From Oscillospiraceae bacterium (lineage in GTDB: Bacteria > Bacillota > Clostridia > Oscillospirales > Ruminococcaceae), in the NCBI GenBank assembly GCA_022508925.1, contig JAFLUF010000007.1, positions 1 through 50,869 of the forward strand: a stretch of 50,869 nucleotides of DNA, in the 5' to 3' direction. The number at the start of each line of letters is the position of its first letter. Within the stretch, counting starts at the first letter, position 1. The position numbers and the translations under genes were made by a program. A model generated the notes under the pieces. It was not told where the DNA came from, ran no database searches, and was given only the letters and a program-made list of their open reading frames with translations. Below, one piece after another: positions 1-8,919 of this stretch.

Positions 1-107
1 GCTGCGTCAAACCTCCTCGCAAGGCATACAGCCTTGCTTCGTCGGCTTTCCTTGCCCCCGGCGCACTCTGCCGATTTTCCCTTTTCAAACCGGTTTTTAG
101 AGGTGCC

Positions 108-1379
108 TTAATTCTCCCCGTATTCGTCTTCCCTGACGAGCTTTATCCTTACTTTGTTTATTCTCAGGTCAGCCGCGTCCGTAACGGTTATCTCAAAGCC
201 TTCGCCGCCGTATACATCGCCGTTTTTCGGTATGCTTCCGAAAAGCTCCAGGACCCAGCCCGCGACCGTATGCGCCTCGCAGTCGATATCAAGTTCAACT
301 CCTAAGCCGCCGAAATACCTTCTCAGACTGTTGAGCGAAACATCTCCGTATGCCTCAAACTCAGTTTCGGAAAGAGCCGTGATAGGACTTGTGACCTCGT
401 CGCTCTCGTCATAAATTTCTCCGACAAGCTCTTCAAGCAGGTCCTCCATAGTCACAATGCCGAGCGTTCCACCGTGCTGGTCAAGCACGACGCTCATATG
501 GCATTTTTTCTTCTGCATTTTCCGCATTACCTCCGATATCTTCAGCAGATGCGGAAAGTAGATGGTTTCCTGTATCAGCGAGCGTACAGTAAGGTCGCTT
601 CCGCTTTCCTCATACGCTCTTATAAAATCCTTTTCGTTTATTATACCTATTATGTTGTCTAAAGTCTTATCATATACCGGCATTCGCGAATACTGCTCGC
701 TCAGGAATTTCTCGCGGACCTCCTCTGCGCTGTCAGTACATTCAACCGCGACTATTCTTACGCGTGGAGTGATTATCTCATCTACGGTTATCTCGTCAAA
801 CTCAAGCGCCGAGCGCACGAGATTGCTCTCCTGCTGTTCGAGCACGCCCTCGTCCTCTATCTCGTCAATTATCGCCATAAGCTCCTCTTCCGTTACGCTG
901 ACGGAGTCCTTGCTCTTGAAAAGCTTTGAAACGCCTTTTTTAAGCAGTATGAACAGCGCCGAAAACGGAGTGAGAATTATCATCAGAAACTTAATGACCG
1001 CCGATATCCCTATCGCAACCGTTTCGGCGTGATCCTTGGCAATGCTCTTGGGCATGACCTCGCCGAAAATAAGCACAACTACAGTTGTCGCGATAGTTGA
1101 CACAAGCGAACCGTACTGTTCTCCGACCAGCGCGATGCAGACGATAGTTGCCGTAGCCGAGCAGGCGATATTAACGATATTGTTTCCGATAAGGATAGTC
1201 GTAAGCGCCTTGTCGTACTTATTCAGTATCGAAAGCGCTCTTTTCGCCCCGCGGTTTCCGTTTTCCGCCATATTTTTAAGACGAATGCGGTTTACGCTGG
1301 AAATAGCCGTTTCCGAAGCCGAAAAAAACGCCGAAAACGCTATCATCGAAACTATAATGATTATATTAGTTACACTCAT
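108..1379 (-). CDS. CNNM/CorC (HlyC/CorC) family hemolysin-like transporter with DUF21 and CBS domains
   Basis: ORF 423 aa; N-terminal 'FSASETAISSVNRIRLKNMAE' DUF21 membrane domain, CBS pair (MPVYDKTLDNIIGIINEKDF / MSVVLDQHGGTLGIVTMEDLLEELVGEI), C-terminal CorC_HlyC domain. Confidence 0.93.
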   Translation of the reverse strand: MSVTNIIIIVSMIAFSAFFSASETAISSVNRIRLKNMAENGNRGAKRALSILNKYDKALTTILIGNNIVNIACSATATIVCIALVGEQYGSLVSTIATTVVVLIFGEVMPKSIAKDHAETVAIGISAVIKFLMIILTPFSALFILLKKGVSKLFKSKDSVSVTEEELMAIIDEIEDEGVLEQQESNLVRSALEFDEITVDEIITPRVRIVAVECTDSAEEVREKFLSEQYSRMPVYDKTLDNIIGIINEKDFIRAYEESGSDLTVRSLIQETIYFPHLLKISEVMRKMQKKKCHMSVVLDQHGGTLGIVTMEDLLEELVGEIYDESDEVTSPITALSETEFEAYGDVSLNSLRRYFGGLGVELDIDCEAHTVAGWVLELFGSIPKNGDVYGGEGFEITVTDAADLRINKVRIKLVREDEYGEN

Positions 1380-2209
1380 AAATTCCTCGAATAATCAATA
1401 TCGCTTTGAAGAGCAAACTCTCTTATACATTTTGTTACTCCGCCCTCGGGGGCAATAAAACGGCACAGCTTTTTTACCTCTTCGCTCCCGTTTTCCATAC
1501 AAAAGCTGTATTCCGCCGCGGCGAGCATATCCACGTCGTTGAAATAATCCCCGAAAGCCATTGTTTCCTCCCGTGATATCCCAAGCTTTTCCTGGAGTGC
1601 CCTCAGCGCGCGGCCTTTGCTTACTCCGCCTGCCATAACGTCCATCCATTCCTCGCCGGACGCCTGAACATTGAGCCGCTCGCCGAAGATACCGTCGATT
1701 ATCGGCTTTCCGTGAGTTACCGTTCCAAGCTTATCTCCGATAGCAAGCTTATAGATATCTCCCTCTATCTTACGAAAATCATCTATTACTTCGTGTTGTT
1801 TATAGTATAGACCAACATCCCTCGAAAACTCTTCACCGTCGTTTTCGTGAAAAACTCCGCTTGAAGCGCAGACTACCAGATCAAAACCGCCTATCTGCCC
1901 GCATTTTTCGAGAAGCTCCTCGTAAAGTCCCCTGTCAAGCGGGAAGATACCGTCCGCTGTTTTGCCCGGGCCTTTCGTGTATGTACAGGCGCCGTTGTCG
2001 CAGATATATGAGATCTTGTCACGGTATTCCTCGGGAAACAGATGCTCCACCGCCGAATATGTTCTGCCGCTGGCGACAGCAAAAACTATACCGCGCGCCC
2101 AAAGCTCGTCCAACACCTCAAAAAAGTCACCGGGAAGGCGTTTTTCATGGTCAAGCAGCGTTCCGTCAAGATCCGAAGCAATAAGCCTTATCACGTTATT
2201 TCCTTTCAA
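1376..2209 (-). CDS. Cof-type HAD family hydrolase
   Basis: ORF 277 aa; 'LIASDLDGTLLDHEKRLP' motif I, 'GVSKGRALRALQEKLGISREETMAFGDYFNDVDMLAAAEYSFCMENG' Cof-type motifs. 4-bp overlap with the downstream gene. Confidence 0.93.
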   Translation of the reverse strand: MKGNNVIRLIASDLDGTLLDHEKRLPGDFFEVLDELWARGIVFAVASGRTYSAVEHLFPEEYRDKISYICDNGACTYTKGPGKTADGIFPLDRGLYEELLEKCGQIGGFDLVVCASSGVFHENDGEEFSRDVGLYYKQHEVIDDFRKIEGDIYKLAIGDKLGTVTHGKPIIDGIFGERLNVQASGEEWMDVMAGGVSKGRALRALQEKLGISREETMAFGDYFNDVDMLAAAEYSFCMENGSEEVKKLCRFIAPEGGVTKCIREFALQSDIDYSRNL

Positions 2210-3201
2210 TTAAGCAATCCCATGTGCTCATCATAGATCACATCGTCGCTGCAAACACTCGCGTCAAAATATTTTACCGCGTCAACAAGGGTCTCAAACT
2301 CGTCGCTTTCAAGATTTTCCCTTGCAAGCATTTTTTCAAGCGATGAAGCGAAATTTTTTCTGAGCATATTAGAACTTTTGAGCGCGATATTGAACTTGGT
2401 CTTCTCGCCCGTGTCGGCGTTTCGCATCATACGGATGTCCCAGTCGAGAGTTTCAAATAGCTTTAGTATATCCGCGTTTTCGGAGTTTTTGAAAATGCGC
2501 CTGTAGTAGTATACCGCGCCGAAAAACTCATAAATGTCAAAACCCTTTGGAAGCGTGTCGTACACGGACAAAAACGAGATCGCGTATTCTTCGAGAGAAG
2601 CGAAAAGCTTCGTCCTCGGCACGGAAAGCGTAAGGCTGTCCGCACCCGAGAAAGTGAGCTTTAACGCGCAGTCGAGCGCGGCTCTGCGCGTATTTCTCGG
2701 ACAGAAATCCACGGGCAGCGGAACGTTGTTTTTTATCCGCGAAACAAACCGCTTTGTTTCTTCGAGATCCCTGTACCCGAAATCGTCGCAGAATCTTATC
2801 GCCGTAACCATTCCGTTAGTCTGCGCCTGAGCGTACCTCAGAACTCCCCTGTATGTGTTTTCAACATACGGAAGCTCAAGCATAACGGGTGTCTTTGAAC
2901 TGATGTTTTTCTTAAGATCCGCAAACGTCATAACGATATAGTCAAATTTAAACGCGTCGGAGATCTGAATAAACATCGGGTCAACCACCCGAAATATGTA
3001 CCCCATGCCCTTCGGAAGCTCCCTGAGCTTCATAAGCGCGCGGAAATCAAGCTCGACATATTTTATTCCCGCAGAAGCGAGAGCTTTTATATACCCGCAT
3101 ATATCTTCCGCGCTTGCGTCTTCGCGAAGCGCGCTTACGCAGAGACTGTTATCAATAAGAACCGTTTTCATATGCTGTCCTGAAGATCCTCCGAAATTCA
3201 A
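2206..3201 (-). CDS. HMGL/isopropylmalate-synthase-like TIM-barrel protein, apparently degenerate; start may be the ATG at 3171
   Basis: ORF 331 aa; 'VLIDNSLCVSALREDASAEDICGYIKALASAGIKYVELDF' resembles the 'DxTLRDG..K..IA..L...GV..IE' opening of HMGL-like proteins. The internal ATG (MKTVLIDNSL) lies after GGAGG/AGGA sequences. Confidence 0.5.
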   Translation of the reverse strand: MNFGGSSGQHMKTVLIDNSLCVSALREDASAEDICGYIKALASAGIKYVELDFRALMKLRELPKGMGYIFRVVDPMFIQISDAFKFDYIVMTFADLKKNISSKTPVMLELPYVENTYRGVLRYAQAQTNGMVTAIRFCDDFGYRDLEETKRFVSRIKNNVPLPVDFCPRNTRRAALDCALKLTFSGADSLTLSVPRTKLFASLEEYAISFLSVYDTLPKGFDIYEFFGAVYYYRRIFKNSENADILKLFETLDWDIRMMRNADTGEKTKFNIALKSSNMLRKNFASSLEKMLARENLESDEFETLVDAVKYFDASVCSDDVIYDEHMGLLN

Positions 3202-3902
3202 CTTATTCCCACACCCGAAACAAAATGCTCCCGGTAATATTCATTATCTATATCTACCTCGACAACTCCCTCGAAAGCCAAGGTTATCAGACTACCTATC
3301 ATCTTTCCGTTTCCCGAGTAAAAACCCGCGAAATTCGCCTCGCCGCCAATCTCATTTGAAAAGAACAAAACGTCGCCTTTTTTTATTTCGTCAAACTCGC
3401 GCATAACTCCCATCCTCGACTGCTCGACGATATCTCTCGGACAGGAAATATACCCGCTTTCACGCATTACATAGTAAACAAAGCCGGAGCTGTCAAAACC
3501 GTACGTATCAGATCCTCCGTCCAAAAAAGGCGTTCCCATAAGCAGTCTGGCGTTTTCAACTATTTTCTCGGCCTGAGTTATGTAAATTTCTGCTCCCGAA
3601 GACGTACTTTCAACAAATGACGCTGACGACGAACTGTTTGCCGGGCTTTCTTCGTGCTTTGATGAGCTTTCCGGCGCCGTATACGAACTTTCTTCAGCCG
3701 AATAGCTGTATTCATCATCCAACCAATCCGGATGCAGCGAGCTGGTATTTTCACTGCTGTTGCCGTTGTTTCCTCCTCCGTTGAAAAGACTGAGAGATAT
3801 TACGAAAACGATAGCCGCGACAGTTACAAAAATAACCGAAGCGATTATCAGAATATTATTTTTGGTATTCTTGGGATTTTTTTGGGGATTTTTGTTACTC
3901 AT
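3198..3902 (-). CDS. Membrane-anchored NlpC/P60-like domain protein, probably catalytically inactive
   Basis: ORF 234 aa; N-terminal TM helix, Ser/Glu-rich linker, then 'LLMGTPFLDGGSDTYGFDSSGFVYYVM...IKKGDVLFFSN...FAGFYSGNGKMIG', which follows the NlpC/P60 pattern. Confidence 0.75.
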   Translation of the reverse strand: MSNKNPQKNPKNTKNNILIIASVIFVTVAAIVFVISLSLFNGGGNNGNSSENTSSLHPDWLDDEYSYSAEESSYTAPESSSKHEESPANSSSSASFVESTSSGAEIYITQAEKIVENARLLMGTPFLDGGSDTYGFDSSGFVYYVMRESGYISCPRDIVEQSRMGVMREFDEIKKGDVLFFSNEIGGEANFAGFYSGNGKMIGSLITLAFEGVVEVDIDNEYYREHFVSGVGIS

Positions 3903-3939
3903 ATTTTTCCTCGGAATCTTTCAATATGCAACGCTTGGT

Positions 3940-4599
3940 TTAAATGCTCCCGATAATGTCAATAACGTCAATGAGGCTGTCCGCTTTTTTAAATATAATT
4001 TTATTCAATTCTTCGTCGGGGTCTGTAAGATCGGGAACCATTACCGTAATAAATCCCGCCGAAGCCGCAGACTTTACTCCGTTGGGCGAATCCTCAAGGG
4101 CGATACACTCCTGCGGTTTTAAGCCAAGCTCTTTGGCGGCATAAAGATATACGTCGGGCATTGGTTTTCCTTTTTCTACCATTGTCGCGCTGATAATTCT
4201 GTCAAAATATCCGAAGATACCTGTTGTCTTCAGATATTCCGCCGCGCGGTCGTAATCGGTGGCAGTACATACAGCCGCGGGGATCTTTTCTTTTTTCAGA
4301 AATTCCAGCAGTTCAACCGCTCCCCTTTTCAGCTCAAGCGGATTATCCGCAAGATAGCTTTTCATAAGCTCCATTCTTCGCGAACGTATTTTTATGTAAT
4401 CGAAATCTTCTCCGAACAATTCTTTCAGATACGGAACGGCAAAGCTTTTGTGCATAGACCTCAGCACAAGCGCGTTTTCTCTCGTCATGGGAAAACCCGC
4501 CTCGTTTGCCGACCGGACCCAGAACTTTATCAGAAGCTTTTCCGTATCCAGCAAAAGCCCGTCCAGATCAAATACAACCGCTTTTATCATAATGGTCAA
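3940..4599 (-). CDS. HAD family phosphatase (beta-phosphoglucomutase-like)
   Basis: ORF 219 aa; 'AVVFDLDGLLLDTEKL', 'KPMPDVYLYAAKELGLKPQECIALEDSPNGVKSAASAGF'. Confidence 0.93.
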   Translation of the reverse strand: MTIMIKAVVFDLDGLLLDTEKLLIKFWVRSANEAGFPMTRENALVLRSMHKSFAVPYLKELFGEDFDYIKIRSRRMELMKSYLADNPLELKRGAVELLEFLKKEKIPAAVCTATDYDRAAEYLKTTGIFGYFDRIISATMVEKGKPMPDVYLYAAKELGLKPQECIALEDSPNGVKSAASAGFITVMVPDLTDPDEELNKIIFKKADSLIDVIDIIGSI

Positions 4600-4707
4600 A
4601 CTCCCGAAAACAAATATATGCCTATTTTGATTATATCACTATCGCTTTCAAATGTCAACAAATCAATAAATTTTATTTTTGATGTTCAAAAAATTTCGGA
4701 AAAATAC

Positions 4708-4736
4708 TTGAAATTTTTGTCAGGGTATGGTATAAT
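4708..4736 (+). promoter_or_regulatory. SigmaA-type promoter upstream of secG
   Basis: TTGAAA (4708-4713), 17-nt spacer, TATAAT (4731-4736); about 60 nt before the secG ATG, with GGAGG Shine-Dalgarno. Confidence 0.8.
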
Positions 4737-4796
4737 ATCTAAGTATTTCATATTCGGAAAGAAATTGTTAAAGTTTTACGGAGGAAATTCTTAAAA

Positions 4797-5273
4797 ATGA
4801 GTATTTTTGAAATTATAAGCGCGATAGTGCTTATTATCGCGTGTGTTTTTATAGTAGTGGTCGTACTCTTAAAGGACACAAAAACACAAATGTCGCAGAC
4901 TATTTCGGGAACGGCGGGAGACAGCTTTTTTCAGCAAAATAAGGGCAGAACAAAAGAAGCCATGCTTAATAAGGCGACGATCGCCGCTGTTATCATTTTT
5001 TTCGTTATGGCGATAGCGGTAAACATAATAAATGTATACTGGGGCGGCAATAATTCGGGCAGTTCCAATATCGGAAGTTATATCGATAATTCGAGCTCGT
5101 CGGGTTCTTCCGATTCCGACACTGAAAGCAGCTCCGGCGAGAGCAGTTCTGAACAAAGCAGTGCTGACACAGAGAACAGCTCCGACACGGAAAGCGGTTC
5201 GGATAACAGCGGGTCTTCAGACAGCGGGGAGAGCGGCTCTTCCGACAGCTCAGCTCAAAGCGACGCGGGATAA
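4797..5273 (+). CDS. secG: Preprotein translocase subunit SecG with a long Ser/Gly/Asp/Glu tail
   Basis: ORF 158 aa; 'VVLLKDTKTQMSQTISGTAGDSFFQQNKGRTKEAMLNKATIAAVIIFFVMAIAVNI' typical SecG, followed by a ~70-aa low-complexity tail. Confidence 0.88.
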   Translation: MSIFEIISAIVLIIACVFIVVVVLLKDTKTQMSQTISGTAGDSFFQQNKGRTKEAMLNKATIAAVIIFFVMAIAVNIINVYWGGNNSGSSNIGSYIDNSSSSGSSDSDTESSSGESSSEQSSADTENSSDTESGSDNSGSSDSGESGSSDSSAQSDAG

Positions 5274-5351
5274 TTCGGGATCTAAACGGACAGGCTCTGG
5301 TAGTCTGTCCGTATTTTGCATATATCTGCAGTCAGGAGTGAATAAAACTTT

Positions 5352-7589
5352 ATGAACAAGCTAAAAACTGAGATCTTGTGCGCAGTCATCAACAAAGGCG
5401 GAGCAACAGACAAGGACCTTATGAAAAAACTCGGACTTTCCAAAAAGTCCTCGAAAAAGCTTTCTCAGGCTCTCTCCGAAATGAAAAAATACGGCGATCT
5501 GATAAATAAAAAAGGCGTGTGGCGTGTAAAAGATCCCGAGGATTATTTCAAAGCGGCCGTATCTGGCGTAAACACGAAATCGGGCTTTATATCGGCGGTT
5601 TCGGAGAACGGTCTCGGCTTTCCCGAAACGGAACGGAACAACGAATATTTCGTGCGCGGAAAGAATCTTCACGGCGCGATCCCGGGAGATATCGTCCTCG
5701 CGAAACGGATCGCGGACGCTGTCGGAGACAAGAGCGCAGAGGCGGTGGTGCTGGAGGTCGTGGAAAAGAGCGACCGTCTGCTTACCGGAACGATCATAGC
5801 AAACGGCAAAAAGCTTATGGTTTATCCGGACAAGCTCTGCGACGCTCCGCTTGAAATATCGAAGATAAGCTGTGATAATGTTAAAAACGGCGACAAGGTA
5901 GCTTTTTCCGTTAAAAAGCGCGGAGAAAGTCACTTTGAGCACATGGTAGAAATAAAGGAATGCTTCGGCTCGGCAAGCGACGCGAAAACCAGCGCTGAGG
6001 CGTATATGCTTGTAAACGGGCTTCACGTTGAGTTTCCCGAGGAAACGCTTTTGGAAGCAAGTAAGCTCGACATTGACACACCCGACCCCGATGAAGTCAC
6101 ACGCAGGCTCGATCTGCGCGGCGAGGAGATATTCACCATTGACGGAGCGGACACAAAGGATATCGACGACGCAGTATCGATCGAAAAGACAAATTCCGTA
6201 TACAAGCTCGGGGTACATATAGCGGATGTTTCTCATTATGTGAAAAAAGGCTCGGAGCTTGACAAAGAGGCGTTTTTGCGCGGAACGTCAATATACTACG
6301 CGGACAGAGTCGTGCCGATGCTTCCCAAGGAGCTTTCAAACGGCATCTGCTCGCTTAACCCCAACGTTGACAGACTTGCTTTTTCCTGCCTTATGGAGGT
6401 TTCGGCGCAGGGCGAGCTGTTGTCGTATAAATTCGAGAAGACCGTCATCAGAAGCCGCGTAAAAGGCGTATACACAGAGGTAAACAAGATACTCGAAGGT
6501 ACGGCGGATGATGAACTGAAGGAGAAATATAAGAGCGTTATCGACCGGATTCCAATCATGCGCGAGCTTGCGGAGATCTTGTACAAAAACCGGGTAAACC
6601 GCGGTTCTCCGGAAATCGATACTCCCGAAACGAAGATAATCACCGATGAAAACGGGATATGCACCGATGTTAAAGCTCGCGAGCGCGGAACGGCTGAGAA
6701 AATTATCGAAGAATTCATGCTTATCGCGAACAAAGCGGCGGCGTCTCTTGCCATGAGGGAGAAGATACCGTTTGTTTACCGTGTGCACGAAGCGCCCGCA
6801 TCGGAAAAACTGATCTCACTCAACGAAACTCTTAACGCTCTGGGGGTAAATCCCGAGAGGATAACCGAAAACTCAACGGCGGCAGACCTGGCTGAAATTA
6901 TCCGCAAAAGCCGCGATACGGACAAATATACCGTGATAAACCGCATCGTTCTGAGGACGATGATGAAGGCGAAATACTCGGACGAGCCGCTCGGGCACTA
7001 TGGTCTGGTGATGCCCGAATACGCGCACTTCACCTCTCCGATAAGAAGATACGCCGACCTTTCGATACACAGGATACTTTCGGATTATGTATACTCTCCG
7101 AATAACGAAAAGCTGGTGAAGAAATACGCCAAATTCGCGAATGAAGCGGCATTCAGGGCGAGTCAGACCGAGCTTTCGGCGGTAAGCTGCGAGCGCGAAT
7201 GCGAAAACTTTTACATGGCTGAATATATGAAAGAACACATCGGCGAGGAATTTGACGGGTTTATTTCGGGAGTTTCGCCAAGCGGGATATTTGTCGAGCT
7301 TCCTAATACGGTAGAGGGAATGGTTTCCGCGTCAAAGCTTCCCGCGGGTGAATACGAGGTACAGCACAACGTAATTCTCACGGGAGCGGCAAACGGGCAG
7401 GTGTTTACCGTAGGCGACAAGCTGCGCGTAAGATGTATTTCGGCGAGCGTAAGCGGAGGATTTGTGGATTTTGAGATAGTTGAAACGGCAAAACCGTCAG
7501 AGCAGAGCAAAGCTTCGGGCGACGAGAAGAAAACAGGCGGCGATAAACCGGTAAAGCCGGTCAGCTTTCTTGACGGATTGATCAAATGA
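5352..7589 (+). CDS. rnr: Ribonuclease R
   Basis: ORF 745 aa; RNB domain 'IDGADTKDIDDAVSIEKT...LGVHIADVSHYVKKGSELDKEAFLRGTSIYYADRVVPMLPKELSNGICSLNP', C-terminal S1 domain. Confidence 0.96.
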   Translation: MNKLKTEILCAVINKGGATDKDLMKKLGLSKKSSKKLSQALSEMKKYGDLINKKGVWRVKDPEDYFKAAVSGVNTKSGFISAVSENGLGFPETERNNEYFVRGKNLHGAIPGDIVLAKRIADAVGDKSAEAVVLEVVEKSDRLLTGTIIANGKKLMVYPDKLCDAPLEISKISCDNVKNGDKVAFSVKKRGESHFEHMVEIKECFGSASDAKTSAEAYMLVNGLHVEFPEETLLEASKLDIDTPDPDEVTRRLDLRGEEIFTIDGADTKDIDDAVSIEKTNSVYKLGVHIADVSHYVKKGSELDKEAFLRGTSIYYADRVVPMLPKELSNGICSLNPNVDRLAFSCLMEVSAQGELLSYKFEKTVIRSRVKGVYTEVNKILEGTADDELKEKYKSVIDRIPIMRELAEILYKNRVNRGSPEIDTPETKIITDENGICTDVKARERGTAEKIIEEFMLIANKAAASLAMREKIPFVYRVHEAPASEKLISLNETLNALGVNPERITENSTAADLAEIIRKSRDTDKYTVINRIVLRTMMKAKYSDEPLGHYGLVMPEYAHFTSPIRRYADLSIHRILSDYVYSPNNEKLVKKYAKFANEAAFRASQTELSAVSCERECENFYMAEYMKEHIGEEFDGFISGVSPSGIFVELPNTVEGMVSASKLPAGEYEVQHNVILTGAANGQVFTVGDKLRVRCISASVSGGFVDFEIVETAKPSEQSKASGDEKKTGGDKPVKPVSFLDGLIK

Positions 7590-7594
7590 GATTC

Positions 7595-7662
7595 TTTGGG
7601 GAAAAACCTTTCTGAAGAAAGGCTTTTCCCCAAACCCCTTTTCCAAAGACTTTTTGTACGCT
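7595..7662 (+). repeat. Dispersed hairpin repeat, copy 1 (about 68 bp; possible rnr terminator)
   Basis: Arm GGGGAAAAACCTTTC (7598-7612), loop TGAA, arm GAAAGGCTTTTCCCC (7617-7631), outer TTT/AAA pairs, followed by CCCCTTTTCCAAAGACTTTTTGTACGCT. Second copy at 21585-21649. Confidence 0.85.
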
Positions 7663-7750
7663 CTCCCATGACTTTTTCAACAGTATTCAACAAAACGTGA
7701 CTTTTTTCGGTTTAAAAGGGTATTATTTTTGTAAACCTCGCCAAATCCTA

Positions 7751-7779
7751 TTGAAATTATTGCTAATTTATGTTAAAAT
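7751..7779 (+). promoter_or_regulatory. SigmaA-type promoter upstream of ddl
   Basis: TTGAAA (7751-7756), 17-nt spacer, TAAAAT (7774-7779). Confidence 0.7.
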
Positions 7780-7828
7780 ATAAGTTGGGTCAATATGTGA
7801 TTTCAATTGACAGAGAAAGGCAGAAATT

Positions 7829-8896
7829 ATGGCTAAACTTAAGATCGCCGTGCTTTTCGGCGGAGCTTCGAGCGAGCACGAGGTGTCGCTTGTTTCGGCG
7901 TACACCGTCCTTACAAATATCCCGAGGGATAAGTACGATGTATTTTGTGTCGGAATAACAAAAAAGGGACACTGGATGTATTATCCGGGAGAATACGAGG
8001 ATATTAAGACAGGAAAGTGGGAGCAAAACCCCGACTGCTGTACGGCGGTGTTAAGTCCCGATTCCATTCACAAGGGCTTTATCGTTATGGGAAGCGACGG
8101 AGCTTTTTTGCGAAAGGCGGACGTTGTGTTTCCGGTGCTTCACGGAATGAACGGCGAGGACGGGACTGTGCAGGGACTGTGCAGACTCGCGGGAATGCCG
8201 TGCGTGGGCTGCGATATGACGGCTTCGGCGGTTTGTATGGACAAAACGATAACGCATAAAGTACTTGAATACGCCGGAATAAAAACCGCGCCGTTTATCG
8301 GACTGCGCCGTTTCGCGCTGAAAAAAACAGACGAGGTGATCGAAAAGGTCACGGAAACGCTCGGTTTTCCCGTTTATGTAAAGCCGGCGTGCGCCGGCTC
8401 CTCTGTCGGAGTTTCGCGCGCGGAAAACGCCGCGGAGCTTAAGGCGGCGCTGAAGATCGCGTTTGCGCACGGAGAAAAGGTGCTGGTCGAAAAAGAGATA
8501 ATCGGAAAGGAAGTCGAGTGCGCGGTATTGGGAAACGGCTGTGAGGTTATCGCGTCTATTCCCGGGCAGATAACTCCCGCGGAGAAATTTTACGATTATG
8601 ACGCGAAATACAAGCTCGGAACTTCCGTGCTGGACATTCCCGCGAAAATAACCGAAGAGCAGACCGAGGAACTAAGGGAAACGGCGAAAAAAGCGTACAT
8701 AGCCTGCGGGTGCTCGGGATTTTCGAGAGTGGATTTTTTCGTCTGCGAAAACGAGATAATTCTTAACGAGATAAACACAATACCCGGCTTTACGTCTATA
8801 AGTATGTATCCGAAGCTTATGGAAAATATGGGCATTCCCGTAGGGGAGCTTATCGACAGGCTTATTCAGCTTGCGGTGAACAATGAATACAATTGA
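7829..8896 (+). CDS. ddl: D-alanine--D-alanine ligase
   Basis: ORF 355 aa; 'AVLFGGASSEHEVSLVSA', 'VFPVLHGMNGEDGTVQGL', 'VKPACAGSSVGVSRAEN', 'ILNEINTIPGFTSISMYPKLMENMGI'. Confidence 0.96.
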   Translation: MAKLKIAVLFGGASSEHEVSLVSAYTVLTNIPRDKYDVFCVGITKKGHWMYYPGEYEDIKTGKWEQNPDCCTAVLSPDSIHKGFIVMGSDGAFLRKADVVFPVLHGMNGEDGTVQGLCRLAGMPCVGCDMTASAVCMDKTITHKVLEYAGIKTAPFIGLRRFALKKTDEVIEKVTETLGFPVYVKPACAGSSVGVSRAENAAELKAALKIAFAHGEKVLVEKEIIGKEVECAVLGNGCEVIASIPGQITPAEKFYDYDAKYKLGTSVLDIPAKITEEQTEELRETAKKAYIACGCSGFSRVDFFVCENEIILNEINTIPGFTSISMYPKLMENMGIPVGELIDRLIQLAVNNEYN

Positions 8897-8919
8897 TTTA
8901 AAACTAAGGAAGTGAAATT

